Source of the DNA: Clostridia bacterium
GTDB taxonomy: Bacteria > Bacillota > Clostridia > Oscillospirales > Acutalibacteraceae
Direction of reading: 5' to 3'
DNA length: 35,818 bases
Assembly (NCBI GenBank): GCA_017471765.1
Contig: JAFURT010000038.1
Span: 1-35,818, forward strand
Shown: piece by piece, positions 7,488-16,910 of the stretch
How the letters are laid out: each line of letters starts with the position of its first letter
How positions within the stretch are numbered: position 1 is the first letter of the stretch
The notes under the pieces: generated by a model
Databases searched by the model: none
What the model saw: only the letters and a program-made list of their open reading frames with translations
What the model was told of the DNA's origin: nothing
Position numbers and translations under genes: made by a program

Positions 7488-7809
7488 CAAACTGGCCGGT
7501 CTGCTGGGCATTGCCCGGCGTGCTGGACATATCCTGATCGGCTTCGATGCGGTGCGGGCTGCCCTGCTCGCCGGACGGACACAGCTCATCCTGCTGGCGT
7601 CCGACTGTTCTCCGAAAACGGAGAAGGAACTGCGCTTCGCCGCACAGGATAAACACTGTCCCATTCTGTTTATCGATGCCGATAAAGAAGCCGTCGCCGG
7701 TGCACTGGGTCTGCAAAAGCCCGTCGCCGTGGTAGCCACCGATGATGGCGGCTTCGCCAACGCCATGCAGGTGCATGGCACCCACACAAAGGAGGATGTT
7801 GCCCTATGA
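7480..7809 (+). CDS. ylxQ: L7Ae-family RNA-binding protein YlxQ
   Basis: A 109-aa protein with the L7Ae/L30e kink-turn-binding fold. It opens [26 protein letters not shown] and continues [15 protein letters not shown], both typical of bacterial YlxQ. The start is GTG 7480 inside the rnpM 3' end, with a GAGGAGG site upstream. Its stop overlaps the infB start as TATGA, so the three genes are translationally coupled. Confidence 0.9.
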   Translation: MNNKLAGLLGIARRAGHILIGFDAVRAALLAGRTQLILLASDCSPKTEKELRFAAQDKHCPILFIDADKEAVAGALGLQKPVAVVATDDGGFANAMQVHGTHTKEDVAL

Positions 7810-10163
7810 TGATTAAATACCGTGTCAGCGATGTTGCCAAGGATTTCGGCGTCCCCAGCAAGGTGATCGTCGAACTGCTGGCAAAATATATCCAGCCCGC
7901 CAAAAAGAGCGCTACCGCCCTGGAGGAGCATGAGCTGGACATTATCTTTGAGTGCTTTACCCAACAGCACAACATGGACAATCTGGATGCGTATTTCGCA
8001 ACCGCCAACGATAAGAAGGAGGAGCCGGCTCCTGCCCCGGCAGAGGAAATCCCTGCCACCCCCGCTAAGGAGGAAAAGGGCGCAAAGCCTGCGGCCAAGC
8101 CGGCGGCCGACAAACCTGCCGCTGCGGCTAAGGCTCCCCAGAAGCAACCGGAGAAGCCCAAGGCGGCTCCCCAGGCCAAGGTGCCCCAGGAGCGTCGTAC
8201 CGTGGATACCCGTAAGCCCCAGCAGGTGGCTTCCGGCAAGTACGACGAGAAGTTCGATGTAATGGCCCAGACCTCCAACCACGTGCGTGGTGACGGCGGC
8301 GGCATCAAGAAGCAGAAGATCAATCAGAAATCCAAGCAGCAGTACAAGAAGCCTCGCCGCAAGGAGACGGAGAATGAGCGTCTGAAGCGTATCGAGATGG
8401 AGCGCAAGAAGAAGCAGGCCACCATCCAGGTGGGCGAGACCATCACCGTCGGTGAGCTGGCCGCCCGTCTGAAGGCCACCTCCGCCGAGGTTATCAAAAA
8501 GCTGTTCATGCTGGGCGTGATGGCCACTGTCAACGAGGAGATCGACTTCGATACCGCCTTCCTGGTGGCAGAGGAGTTCCACACCAAGGTGGAAAAGGAG
8601 GTCGTCATCACCATCGAGGAACGCATCATCGATGACAGTGAGGATACGGACGACAACCTGGTGCCCCGTGACCCCGTCGTGGTGGTTATGGGTCACGTTG
8701 ACCACGGTAAGACCTCCATCCTGGATGCCATCCGTAAGACCAGCGTCACCTCCGGTGAGGCCGGCGGCATCACCCAGCACATCGGTGCTTACCGCACGGT
8801 TGTGGGTGGCCAGTCCATCACCTTCCTGGACACCCCCGGCCACGCCGCCTTTACCTCTATGCGTGCCCGTGGTGCTCAGGTTACCGATATCGCTATCCTG
8901 GTCGTAGCTGCCGACGACGGCATCATGCCCCAGACCATCGAGGCCATCAACCACGCCAAGGCCGCCGGTGTTTCCATCATCGTAGCCATCAATAAGATGG
9001 ATAAGCCCACTGCTAATCCGGAGAAGGTCATGCAGCAGCTCACCGAGCACGAGATCGTGCCGGAGGAGTGGGGTGGCGATGCCATCTGCGTGCCCGTCTC
9101 TGCCCATACGGGTATGGGTATGGATACCCTGCTGGAGAGCGTCCTGCTGGTTGCCGAAATGAAGGAACTGAAGGCCAACCCCGATCGTGCCGCCAAAGGT
9201 ACGGTCATCGAGGCTCGCCTGGATAAGGGCCGTGGCCCCATTGCCACTGTGCTGGTACAGAACGGCACCCTGCATGTGGGCGATGTGCTGGTGGCCGGCA
9301 TGACCGTCGGCCGTGTCCGTGCCATGACGGATGAAAACGGCAACAAGCTGACCGAAGCTGGCCCCTCTGTCCCTGTGGAGATCATGGGTCTGGCCGAGGT
9401 GCCGGTATCCGGCGATATTTTCAACGCCGTTACCGATGAGCGCCTGGCCCGTGAGCTGGTAGAGCAGCGTAAGGACGAGGCCAAGGAGGAGATGTTCAGC
9501 CGCTACCAGAAGGTGACGCTGGATAACCTGTTTGACCAGCTGCACGAAGGCGAGATGAAGGAGCTGAAGGTCATCGTCAAGGCTGACGTGCAGGGCTCCG
9601 TGGAAGCAGTCACCCAGTCGCTGGAGAAGCTGACCAACGAGGAAGTCCGTGTGCGTGTTATCCATGGTGCCGTGGGCGCGGTGTCCGAGAATGATGTCAT
9701 GCTTGCTGACGCCTCCAACGCTATCATTGTTGGCTTCAACGTCCGTCCCGATCCCCTGGCGCAGGTAGCGGCCGATAATGCCGGCGTGGAGATGCGGATG
9801 TACCGTGTCATCTACGATGCCATCGAGGATGTAGAGACCGCTATGAAGGGCATGCTGGCACCCAAGACCCGTGAAGTGCTCCACGGCCGTGCCGAGGTGC
9901 GTCAGGTCTACCGCATCACCGGTGTGGGTCTGGTCGCCGGCTGCTACGTGCTGGACGGCAAGGTGTACCGCAACGACCTGTTGCGTATCGTGCGTGACGG
10001 CATCATCATCGGCGACGATAAGATGATCTCCCTCAAGCGCTTCAAGGACGACCAGAAAGAGGTTGCTCAGGGCTATGAGTGCGGTATCGGTCTGGAGAAA
10101 TTCACCGACATCCAGGAAGGCGACATCTACGAGACCTATATTATTGAGGAATACCGAGATTAA
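7806..10163 (+). CDS. infB: Translation initiation factor IF-2
   Basis: A 785-aa IF-2, the GTPase that brings initiator tRNA to the ribosome. An IF2N domain is at about 1-55 ([19 protein letters not shown]). An Ala/Pro/Lys linker spans about 75-200, and a second IF2N domain lies near 205-255. The G domain has GHVDHGKT near 296, DTPGHAAF near 340 and NKMD near 395. Domains II-IV follow to the end. Codons are strongly biased (CTG, CGT, GGT), which indicates high expression. That bias also creates long spurious antisense frames. ATG 7806 or 7809 could be used; the first overlaps the ylxQ stop. Confidence 0.98.
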   Translation: MMIKYRVSDVAKDFGVPSKVIVELLAKYIQPAKKSATALEEHELDIIFECFTQQHNMDNLDAYFATANDKKEEPAPAPAEEIPATPAKEEKGAKPAAKPAADKPAAAAKAPQKQPEKPKAAPQAKVPQERRTVDTRKPQQVASGKYDEKFDVMAQTSNHVRGDGGGIKKQKINQKSKQQYKKPRRKETENERLKRIEMERKKKQATIQVGETITVGELAARLKATSAEVIKKLFMLGVMATVNEEIDFDTAFLVAEEFHTKVEKEVVITIEERIIDDSEDTDDNLVPRDPVVVVMGHVDHGKTSILDAIRKTSVTSGEAGGITQHIGAYRTVVGGQSITFLDTPGHAAFTSMRARGAQVTDIAILVVAADDGIMPQTIEAINHAKAAGVSIIVAINKMDKPTANPEKVMQQLTEHEIVPEEWGGDAICVPVSAHTGMGMDTLLESVLLVAEMKELKANPDRAAKGTVIEARLDKGRGPIATVLVQNGTLHVGDVLVAGMTVGRVRAMTDENGNKLTEAGPSVPVEIMGLAEVPVSGDIFNAVTDERLARELVEQRKDEAKEEMFSRYQKVTLDNLFDQLHEGEMKELKVIVKADVQGSVEAVTQSLEKLTNEEVRVRVIHGAVGAVSENDVMLADASNAIIVGFNVRPDPLAQVAADNAGVEMRMYRVIYDAIEDVETAMKGMLAPKTREVLHGRAEVRQVYRITGVGLVAGCYVLDGKVYRNDLLRIVRDGIIIGDDKMISLKRFKDDQKEVAQGYECGIGLEKFTDIQEGDIYETYIIEEYRD

Positions 10164-10338
10164 AACGGCGTTGCCGTTTTAATCTCTGCAATATGCCCTT
10201 GACGACTTAAATTGTCGTCATTTCGGCAAAGCCGAAACCGGTCATATTTGCGCATCCTTAATACAAATATAAACGGCGTTGCCGTTTTAATCTCTGCAAT
10301 ATGCCCTTGACGACTTAAACTGTCGTCATTTCGGCAAA
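10163..10338 (+). repeat. Tandem hairpin-rich repeat (108-bp period) between infB and rbfA
   Basis: The segment 10163-10230 recurs at 10271-10338 with 67 of 68 bases the same. Each copy holds AAACGGC/GCCGTTT and TGACGAC/GTCGTCA hairpins. The first copy continues into TTTCGGC/GCCGAAA and ATATTTG/CAAATAT stems before the second begins. The only difference between copies (T at 10212, C at 10320) falls in a loop. It begins right at the infB stop codon and ends 10 nt before the rbfA ribosome site. It has no ORF and no T-run, so readthrough is expected. Confidence 0.85.
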
Positions 10339-10361
10339 AAACCAAACAAGGAGGTTGTATC

Positions 10362-10736
10362 ATGCCTAGTTATCGTATGGACCGTACCAGCGAGGACATC
10401 ATGCGGGAACTGACCGCTATTTTGCGGACGGTCAAAGACCCTCGGGTCACCGGTAGCCTGCTGAGCATCGTGCGGGTGGATGTTTCCCGTGACCTGTCCT
10501 ATGCCACCGTATATATCAGCTCCATGAACGGCATGGATGCTGCCAAAGAAGCGGTAAAGGGCCTTAAATCCGCCGCCGGCTATATGCGCCGGGAGCTGGG
10601 ACACGCCCTTTCCCTGCGGTACACCCCGGAATTGCGTTTTGTAGCCGACGATTCCATCGAATACAGCGCCGGAATCGCCGCCGCTATCAACCGCATTAAA
10701 AAAGAGGAGAAAACCCATGACGAAACGGATCAGTGA
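10362..10736 (+). CDS. rbfA: Ribosome-binding factor A
   Basis: A 124-aa RbfA for 30S maturation and cold adaptation. It shows the KH-like fold motifs: MRELTAILRTVKDPRV, VRVDVSRDLSYATVYIS, LKSAAGYMRRELGHALSLRYTPELRFVADDSIE read in sequence blocks. AAGGAGG is placed 6 nt before the ATG. It follows the hairpin repeat and overlaps the DHH gene by 20 nt, so it stays in the operon. Confidence 0.95.
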   Translation: MPSYRMDRTSEDIMRELTAILRTVKDPRVTGSLLSIVRVDVSRDLSYATVYISSMNGMDAAKEAVKGLKSAAGYMRRELGHALSLRYTPELRFVADDSIEYSAGIAAAINRIKKEEKTHDETDQ

Positions 10737-11688
10737 GCAGGAAGCCGCCCAGCGTCTGCTGGGGGCGGATAATATCCTGCTTCTGGCTCATCAGTATCCC
10801 GACGGTGATACGCTGGGCAGTAATTTTGCCCTGTATCTTGCCCTGCAAGCGCTTGGCAAGACCGTCCGTGTTGCCTGTGAGGATGTTATCCCGGAAAAGT
10901 ACGATTATATGGATGTAAGCGCTTCCATGCCGGATTTTGAGCCCACCTTCATCTGTGCACTGGATGTGGCAGATGCCAAACTGCTGGGTTCCGGTATGCA
11001 GGAAGCCTATGGCGACAGGGTCGACCTGTGCATCGACCACCACAGCACCAACACCGGCTATGCCGCCGAGACCTGCGTAGACGCCTCCTGTGCGGCCTGC
11101 GCCATGATCATTTTGCGTGTTATCCGTCTGCTGGAGGTAGAGCTGACACCGGCCATTGCCCAGTGCGTCTATACCGGCATCGCCACCGATACCGGATGCT
11201 TTAAGTACGCCAACGCCGATGCGCTGGCTCACCGTATGGCCGCCGATTGCATGGACCTGGGGATTCCGTATGAGATGATCAACCGGGTGAATTTCGACAT
11301 GAAATCCCGGGCTCGTATCGAGCTGGAGCGCATGGCGCTGGACAATATGGAATTTTATCACAATGGCCGTGTGGCCCTGATGGTCATAACCAACAATATG
11401 GTGGCCACCAGCGGTGCCACGGAAAATGACCTGGAGGGACTCCCCCCCATTCCCCGCCAGATTGAGAATGTGTGGGTGGGCATCACCCTGCGGCAAAAAG
11501 CAGACGGCAACTACAAAATCAGCGTGCGCACCGGCACCCATGCCGATGCGGCGGCGGTGTGCGCCCTGTTGGGCGGCGGTGGGCATAACCGGGCTGCCGG
11601 CTGTGCCCCCAGCGGCACGCTGGACGAAGCAAAAGCCGCCATTCTGCAAGCGGTGGAACAGGCTGTTCCCCGCATCACAACCGGCTAA
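10717..11688 (+). CDS. nrnA: NrnA-type DHH phosphoesterase (nanoRNase / pAp phosphatase)
   Basis: A 323-aa DHH-DHHA1 protein. The N-terminal DHH domain carries YPDGDTLGS near residue 28, CIDHHST near 107 and ATDTG near 165, the metal-binding set. The C-terminal DHHA1 domain ends with GGGGHNRAAG near 290. Members degrade 2-5 nt RNAs and dephosphorylate pAp, and nrnA commonly follows rbfA in Firmicutes. The ATG lies inside the rbfA 3' end behind GAGGAG. Confidence 0.9.
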   Translation: MTKRISEQEAAQRLLGADNILLLAHQYPDGDTLGSNFALYLALQALGKTVRVACEDVIPEKYDYMDVSASMPDFEPTFICALDVADAKLLGSGMQEAYGDRVDLCIDHHSTNTGYAAETCVDASCAACAMIILRVIRLLEVELTPAIAQCVYTGIATDTGCFKYANADALAHRMAADCMDLGIPYEMINRVNFDMKSRARIELERMALDNMEFYHNGRVALMVITNNMVATSGATENDLEGLPPIPRQIENVWVGITLRQKADGNYKISVRTGTHADAAAVCALLGGGGHNRAAGCAPSGTLDEAKAAILQAVEQAVPRITTG

Positions 11689-11694
11689 ACATGT

Positions 11695-11721
11695 ATGCGG
11701 ACAGGATTTTCCTGTCCGCAT
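11695..11721 (+). terminator. Hairpin between nrnA and truB (weak terminator or attenuator)
   Basis: ATGCGGACAGG pairs with CCTGTCCGCAT (11 bp, loop ATTTT). It is followed only by TAAGTGCTTTATT, not a T-run. It may give partial termination or protect the upstream message. Confidence 0.5.
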
Positions 11722-11758
11722 TAAGTGCTTTATTAAGAAAACCTGAGGAGGTGTGCCC

Positions 11759-12640
11759 ATGGATGGGATTTTATGCATCGACAAGCCGGAGGGCATGACC
11801 TCCTTTCTTTGTTGCGCCATCGTCCGACGCCTGCTGGGGGTCAAAAAAGTCGGCCACGCCGGCACGCTGGACCCCAACGCCACCGGTGTCCTCCCCCTGC
11901 TCATCGGCCGGGCAACCAAGCTGTTGGACCGCCTGCCGGTGCATGATAAATGCTACACCGCCACCCTGCAATTCGGGGCGGTAAGCGACACTCTGGACAT
12001 TTGGGGCAAGGTGGAGCAGACCGGCGCACCGCTTCCCACCATCGAGGCAATTGACCAAGCGCTCCCCGCCTTCCGGGGGGACATTCTGCAGGTTCCACCC
12101 ATGACCTCTGCTCTCAAAAAGGACGGCGTGCGGCTATATGAACTGGCCCGGAAAGGCATCGAAATCCAACGGGAGGCTCGCCCGGTAACGATATATTCTC
12201 TGGAACGCCTGGCCGCCGACGAGACCACCGGGACTATGTCCTTCTCCTGCCATTGCTCCAAGGGCACGTATATTCGTACCATCTGCGATGACCTGGGACA
12301 AGCCCTCGGCTGTGGGGCGGTGATGACCGCCCTGCGGCGCACCATGGCCGCCGGCTTCACACTGGATGACTGTGTCACCATCGAAAAAGCAAAGGCGCTG
12401 GCCGAAACCGGCTCACTGGCCGAACGGCTCCTCCCCATGGAACAGGCGCTGACCGCCTATCCGGCCATCACCGTATCCTCTGCACAGGCCGCCCGCTTTT
12501 CCAATGGCGGTGCCCTGGCTCTTGACCGGCTACGCCAGCCGGTAGAGGGCGTGGTGCGGGTATACAGCCCGGACGGGGTGTGCATTGGCCTGGGCAACCC
12601 GATGGATGGGGAACTGAAAATGGACTGCCTGCTGGTATAG
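11759..12640 (+). CDS. truB: tRNA pseudouridine-55 synthase TruB
   Basis: A 293-aa enzyme that makes pseudouridine 55 in the tRNA T-loop. The catalytic Asp38 is in HAGTLDPNATGVLP. DGILCIDKPEGMTS opens the protein, and the YELARKG and KGTYIRTICDDLG motifs follow. A C-terminal TruB_C/PUA-like tail is present. ATG 11759 lies 7 nt after AGGAGG; the GTG two codons earlier is only 1 nt from the site and is rejected. Confidence 0.96.
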   Translation: MDGILCIDKPEGMTSFLCCAIVRRLLGVKKVGHAGTLDPNATGVLPLLIGRATKLLDRLPVHDKCYTATLQFGAVSDTLDIWGKVEQTGAPLPTIEAIDQALPAFRGDILQVPPMTSALKKDGVRLYELARKGIEIQREARPVTIYSLERLAADETTGTMSFSCHCSKGTYIRTICDDLGQALGCGAVMTALRRTMAAGFTLDDCVTIEKAKALAETGSLAERLLPMEQALTAYPAITVSSAQAARFSNGGALALDRLRQPVEGVVRVYSPDGVCIGLGNPMDGELKMDCLLV

Positions 12641-12649
12641 GAGAAAACA

Positions 12650-14269
12650 ATGAACACCTACACCCTAACCACAACTGAATTTCCCTTGCCGGACATGCCC
12701 CGGGCGGTAGCGTTGGGGTTGTTTGACGGCCTGCATATCGGCCACCGCCAGGTGGTGCTGGCGGCGGCTGACGGTCTGCCGGATGGGGTTTCCCGCTGTG
12801 TATATACCTTCCAGCCGGATACTGTCACCACCAAGCCCAGAGAAGGCTTGGTGGACACTGCGGAACGCCTGTGCGACCAGCTCACCGCCATGGGCGTCAA
12901 CGAGCTGGTACAGGTGGATTTTGCCTGTATAAGACAGCTCACGCCGGAGGCCTTTGTAGAGCAGGTGCTCCACCACCAGTTACACGCTGTGCAGGTGGCC
13001 TGCGGCTACAACTACCGCTTCGGCAAAAACGGTGCCGGGGATGCCGATACCCTCACCGCCCTATGTGCCGTCTACGGCATTCGGGTGGTGGTTGTGCCCC
13101 CCGTCTGCGTAGAGGGCCAACCGGTTTCCTCCACCGCCATCCGCCAGGCACTGGCCGCCGGCGATATGGACACTGCCCGGCGGTTGCTTGGCCGCAGCTA
13201 TAGCCTGCGGCTACCGGTAGAAGCCGGCCAGCATTTAGGACGGCGGCTGGGTATGCCTACCATCAACCAGCCCCTCCCCCCGGATATGGCTCTTCCTCGC
13301 TTTGGGGTATATGCCTCCTGCGTGGAGATTGAGGGAGATGTGCTACCGGCGGTGACCAACATCGGGGTGCGCCCCACTGTGGGAGCTGATGCGCCACTGG
13401 CCGAGACCTTTATTCTGGACTATTCCGGTGACCTGTACGGCACCGTTCCTACTGTATATCCGCTGACCTACCTCCGGCCGGAGCAACAATTTGCCTCCCT
13501 GGATGAGCTGCAACAGCAGGTAGCCCGGGATGCGGCGGCCTCTGCCGCCTTATTCGCCCCCCCTGCCCGGCAGGAGGTGCGAGCTATCCTGTTTGATTTT
13601 GACGACACCCTAGGCATACGGGATGCCGCATTTCGGCAAGGGCTTGACCGCTTTGTCCGTTATTACTGCCCCGGCCTGCCGGAGGAGGAGCTTGTCCGGC
13701 GACGGGAGGAGATGTTTTACTTCAACCGCACCGGTTACGGCTCACCCATCGCCTATATACAGCTGGTCAGCCATTTTCTGAAGAAATGGGGACTGACAGA
13801 GGTGGAGCCGGAAACGGCGCTCCAGCGGCTGTGCGATAGCTTTGCGGCGGATTATCCACTCCACGAGGATGTATTCCCCACCCTATCCCGCCTGCGACAA
13901 CAGGGCTACAAACTGGGGCTCATCACCAACGGCAACAGCTATCCGCAAAACCGTAAGATGGATTACAGCGGCCTGCGTCCCTATTTTGACTTGATTGTCG
14001 TCTGCGGCGATGAGGAGGTACAAAAACCTCATCCGCTGATCTTCCGCCGGGCGGCCGCCCGGTTGGGCGTGCCGGTAGAAGCCTGTGTGTTCGTGGGAGA
14101 CCACCCGCAAAATGATATACAGGCCGCCCTGGATGCCGGTATGCAGGCCATCCGCAAGGATGCCGCCCACGAACCGGAGCATCCCTTCTTTTCTCTTCCT
14201 CTCCCCGACACGCCGGTCATCCACCGGTTGGGAGAGCTTCCCCACCTGCTGGATGGGTCTGCCACTTGA
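12650..14269 (+). CDS. ribF: RibF (riboflavin kinase/FAD synthetase) fused to a HAD hydrolase
   Basis: A 539-aa fusion; normal RibF is about 310 aa. Residues 1-180 form the FAD synthetase domain (GLFDGLHIGH at 23-32, SSTAIR near 160). Residues 185-300 form the riboflavin kinase domain (GRRLGMPTIN near 197-206, NIGVRPTV, and the catalytic Glu252 in AETF). After a short Ala-rich joint, residues 310-539 form a complete HAD phosphatase: FDFDDT (Asp316, Asp318), ITNG near 426, Lys459, and VGDHPQND with Asp484 and Asp489. All catalytic residues are present in both halves and there is no frameshift. The HAD part could dephosphorylate FMN or the riboflavin-pathway intermediate ArPP, but its substrate is not shown. 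It sits 9 nt after truB, the usual place for ribF. Confidence 0.93.
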   Translation: MNTYTLTTTEFPLPDMPRAVALGLFDGLHIGHRQVVLAAADGLPDGVSRCVYTFQPDTVTTKPREGLVDTAERLCDQLTAMGVNELVQVDFACIRQLTPEAFVEQVLHHQLHAVQVACGYNYRFGKNGAGDADTLTALCAVYGIRVVVVPPVCVEGQPVSSTAIRQALAAGDMDTARRLLGRSYSLRLPVEAGQHLGRRLGMPTINQPLPPDMALPRFGVYASCVEIEGDVLPAVTNIGVRPTVGADAPLAETFILDYSGDLYGTVPTVYPLTYLRPEQQFASLDELQQQVARDAAASAALFAPPARQEVRAILFDFDDTLGIRDAAFRQGLDRFVRYYCPGLPEEELVRRREEMFYFNRTGYGSPIAYIQLVSHFLKKWGLTEVEPETALQRLCDSFAADYPLHEDVFPTLSRLRQQGYKLGLITNGNSYPQNRKMDYSGLRPYFDLIVVCGDEEVQKPHPLIFRRAAARLGVPVEACVFVGDHPQNDIQAALDAGMQAIRKDAAHEPEHPFFSLPLPDTPVIHRLGELPHLLDGSAT

Positions 14270-14294
14270 CCTTTCCCGGCAAATACGCTACAAT
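14266..14294 (+). promoter_or_regulatory. Sigma-A promoter for rpe
   Basis: TTGACC at 14266-14271, overlapping the ribF stop codon, a 17-bp spacer and TACAAT at 14289-14294. It gives rpe a separate start about 30 nt before its ATG. Confidence 0.6.
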
Positions 14295-14329
14295 ACACTT
14301 GGATTATCCTCATGAAAGGATGTTGAACA

Positions 14330-14974
14330 ATGAAAGTTTCCCCCTCTATTCTGACCTGCGATTTTGGTTATGCCGCCGACGAGGTGCGCTTTGTGGAAGA
14401 TACCGGTGCCGACATGGTGCATCTGGATGTGATGGATGGGGTGTTCGTCCCCAATATCAGCTTTGGCCCGGCGGTCATCGGCTCTCTGCGCCCCCACACT
14501 AGCCTCTTCTTTGATGTACACCTGATGATGGCCCAGCCCCGGCGGATGCTCCCGGCTTTTGCCAAGGCAGGGGCGGATATGCTGAACATCCACCTGGAGT
14601 GCGATGACCCCATCGATGAGACGCTGGCCGACATTCATGCGCTGGGCAAAAAAGCCGCCATCACCCTCAAGCCGGCCACCCCGGCCGAGGCCGCTTTCCC
14701 CTATCTGGAGCAGGTGGCGATGGTGCTGGTGATGACGGTGGAACCCGGTTTTGGCGGGCAATCCTTCATGAGCGATATGTTGCCGAAGATCGCCGCCCTG
14801 CGGCAGGAGATCGACCGGCGTGGTCTGCAGGTGGATATTCAGGTGGATGGCGGCATCAACGCCGACACCGCCCGGCTGGTCGCCGAGGCCGGTGCTACCG
14901 TCGCCGTGCTGGGCAGTGCTCTGTTCAATGCTGAGCAGCCCTCTACCCTGGTAAAAACCGTGCAGGCTATGTAA
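14330..14974 (+). CDS. rpe: Ribulose-phosphate 3-epimerase
   Basis: A 214-aa TIM-barrel enzyme that interconverts ribulose-5-phosphate and xylulose-5-phosphate. It starts VSPSILTCDFGY. The metal ligands His31 and Asp33 (VHLDVMDG), His64 (DVHLM) and Asp173 (VDGGIN) are all present, with TVEPGFGGQ near 136. AAAGGATG precedes the ATG. Its last 8 nt overlap the 3' end of the convergent mecA gene. Confidence 0.96.
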   Translation: MKVSPSILTCDFGYAADEVRFVEDTGADMVHLDVMDGVFVPNISFGPAVIGSLRPHTSLFFDVHLMMAQPRRMLPAFAKAGADMLNIHLECDDPIDETLADIHALGKKAAITLKPATPAEAAFPYLEQVAMVLVMTVEPGFGGQSFMSDMLPKIAALRQEIDRRGLQVDIQVDGGINADTARLVAEAGATVAVLGSALFNAEQPSTLVKTVQAM

Positions 14975-15497
14975 TCGGCTCGGAAACCGGTGCTGTATCC
15001 GGCTGGTGGCGGCAGACCAGGGCGTGCCCATGCTCGGCCCAATAGGCGGCCAGTCCTTCTCCACTGCCCAACAGGTCCCCATATTCCGTCAATAGCCACC
15101 GCCTCTGCTGGGTCAGGGATGCGGTAGGATACACCACCAATATATACTCGTCGGCCTGTTCATACAGGCAAAAGGCTGGCACCTCCCCGGTGGACGTACC
15201 ACGCCACCGGGACAATATCTCCAACAAAGCATCCTCGTCGGCTATACGGTAGACCAGCGGAGAGCGCAGTAGCGGCGGCTTGAGCGCCGACACCAACAGT
15301 ACCCCTCCCCCATCTACGGGAATCAGCTCTGCCACCACCTTCTCTGCCGGCCGTGGAGCATGACGCAGCAGGCGCCGCACCAAGCGAAGTGCTGCCTGTC
15401 TGTCCTCCTCACCCGGCCGGAGCAATCCCCATTGCTCCAGCTCCTCCTCCGACAGCCACACACGCAGGCTACCGTTTATGATTTGTTCTACCTTCAC
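14967..15497 (-). CDS. mecA: MecA-like adaptor protein
   Basis: A 176-aa protein resembling the ClpC adaptor MecA of Clostridia. The N-terminal block VEQIINGSLRVWLSEEELEQWGL fits the substrate-binding domain, read in parts. A central stretch AELIPVDGGGVLLVSAL and a C-terminal region around YPTASLTQQRRWLLTEYG fit the ClpC-binding domain. MecA hands proteins to ClpCP. Sequence is divergent, so the call is by pattern only. It has a GTG start with GAGGGG upstream and its own promoter at 15533-15561. Confidence 0.7.
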   Translation of the reverse strand: MKVEQIINGSLRVWLSEEELEQWGLLRPGEEDRQAALRLVRRLLRHAPRPAEKVVAELIPVDGGGVLLVSALKPPLLRSPLVYRIADEDALLEILSRWRGTSTGEVPAFCLYEQADEYILVVYPTASLTQQRRWLLTEYGDLLGSGEGLAAYWAEHGHALVCRHQPDTAPVSEPIT

Positions 15498-15532
15498 AGA
15501 ATCCCCTCATTTCGTGCAATCATTCTATCTCC

Positions 15533-15561
15533 ATGATAGCGGGTACCCCATCCATTTTCAA
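15533..15561 (-). promoter_or_regulatory. Sigma-A promoter for mecA
   Basis: On the minus strand, TTGAAA (15561-15556), a 17-bp spacer and TATCAT (15538-15533). Start of transcription would be near 15526. No equally good plus-strand promoter for the rnf-like genes was seen between 15498 and 15647. Confidence 0.6.
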
Positions 15562-15647
15562 GAGGTACCTTTTGGCAGAAAATCTCGACGCTGGGCGTAA
15601 CCTCCCGTTGCGCCGTTCACCCCCGGGTGAGAGAAAGGTGTGATTTC

Positions 15648-16910
15648 ATGCAACTGTTTCTGCGGGGCATCGTGTTGCCCTTCCAAAAAGGAAAAACCTT
15701 GATGCGAGGCATAGAGGAGCTCCCTGTCCCTGCCGCTGTGCGTATGCCGGTGGGACGGGCAGACAAACCCTCGCCTATTGCCTCGCTGCCGGAGGAGGCT
15801 CCCCTGGCCGCCGGTCAGGTGCTGTGCACCCCCGAGGGGGATGTACCGGTGGTTTCCCCGATTTCCGGCATCCTGGAGGGTACAGTCGTTATGCAGAATT
15901 CTCTGTATGGCTCCCTGCTGTGTGCCGATATTCAGCCGGAGGGCGAGCGTACCGACCTGCTCCCGGTTATCCCCGAGGACGAGCTGACCGCTTCTGTCAT
16001 CCTGGATATCGCCCGGGAGGCCGCTGTCTACGACGAACTGGACGGCAGCCCCCTGTGGCAAAAATTACAGCGGTGGCAACTGCCGGAAAATGACCCGGCA
16101 GCGAAAACATGCATTCTGGTGGCCGATGCTACAGAAAACGATGTGTACGGCTCCTCGGCCTGGGCAGTACTGATGGAACAGCCCCGGCTTGCCCTGTTCG
16201 GCCTGCAGATGGCCGCCCGGGCTTTGCGGTTTTCCCGCTACCACATCGCCACCATGCTGCCCAAGCGGCGGCGACGCACCCTCAAGCGGGCCATCGGCCG
16301 TGAAAATGTGTATACTGTCGGGGATGAGTACCCGGTGACCGTCTATGCCGATGGCGACACCGAGGTGTACCGCATCGGTATCCAGGCCTGCCTGGCACTG
16401 GGCCGTGCGCTCAAGCAGGGCCTGCGCCACACCGCCGCTATTGTCACCGTCGCCGGTGACGGCGTGCCGGCGGCCCGGAATATGCGGGTGCCCTTCGGTA
16501 CAGATCTGCGCGCCCTGCTCTCCGCCTGCCAGGCAGAGAGCCACGTTCTGCCGATACTGGGTGATGCCATGACCGGTGTGGCCTGCGACGACCTGCAAAC
16601 ACCCATCCTGCCCGGTGTAACCACCGTACTGGCCATGAAGCCTCGCCCCATCCGTGTACCTAAACCCTGCATCGGTTGCGGGCGCTGTGCGGCTGTCTGC
16701 CATGCCGGGCTTTTACCCTACGAGATCGTGCGCCGGGCAGAAAATATGCACTACGAACGCCTGCAGCATCTGTCACCGGGCGACTGCGACGGTTGTGCCG
16801 TCTGCTCCTATGTCTGCCCTGCCGGACGGGATGTCGCCGCCGAAGTACTCAAGGCAGGCGAAACAAAGGGAACCATGTTCCTTAACTGGGGGGAGGATGA
16901 CAATGAATAA
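15648..16910 (+). CDS. rnfC: RnfC-like iron-sulfur protein lacking the NADH/FMN loop
   Basis: A 420-aa protein with RnfC layout. Barrel-sandwich N-terminus (FLRGIVLPF, then VVSPISGILEGTV) is followed by a Rossmann-like middle and two ferredoxin motifs near the end: CIGCGRCAAVC (Cys341, 344, 347, 351) and CDGCAVCSYVC (Cys380, 383, 386, 390). Both [4Fe-4S] sites are intact. The glycine-rich GGAGFPT loop and the GAECEPYLTADH block that bind FMN/NADH in normal RnfC are absent. The matching stretch (about residues 121-180) reads AREAAVYDELDGSPLWQKL and VADATENDVYGSS. ATG 15648 follows AAAGGTG. It is the first gene of a tightly overlapping cluster. Confidence 0.85.
   Translation: MQLFLRGIVLPFQKGKTLMRGIEELPVPAAVRMPVGRADKPSPIASLPEEAPLAAGQVLCTPEGDVPVVSPISGILEGTVVMQNSLYGSLLCADIQPEGERTDLLPVIPEDELTASVILDIAREAAVYDELDGSPLWQKLQRWQLPENDPAAKTCILVADATENDVYGSSAWAVLMEQPRLALFGLQMAARALRFSRYHIATMLPKRRRRTLKRAIGRENVYTVGDEYPVTVYADGDTEVYRIGIQACLALGRALKQGLRHTAAIVTVAGDGVPAARNMRVPFGTDLRALLSACQAESHVLPILGDAMTGVACDDLQTPILPGVTTVLAMKPRPIRVPKPCIGCGRCAAVCHAGLLPYEIVRRAENMHYERLQHLSPGDCDGCAVCSYVCPAGRDVAAEVLKAGETKGTMFLNWGEDDNE

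Noticed and set aside
7458-9884. Very long open frame (808 codons) on the minus strand opposite infB
   Set aside because: It lies antisense to a fully recognised IF-2 gene with strongly biased codons, which removes stop codons from the opposite strand. Its translation is His/Leu/Gly-rich with no family resemblance.
15541-15566. Two GGTACC palindromes upstream of mecA/rnfC
   Set aside because: A 6-bp palindrome seen twice is within chance expectation and has no link to a known site.
16654-16902. Upstream extension of rnfD into the rnfC gene
   Set aside because: It is a different frame over the ferredoxin motifs of rnfC. The ATG at 16903 has an ideal GGAGG spacing.
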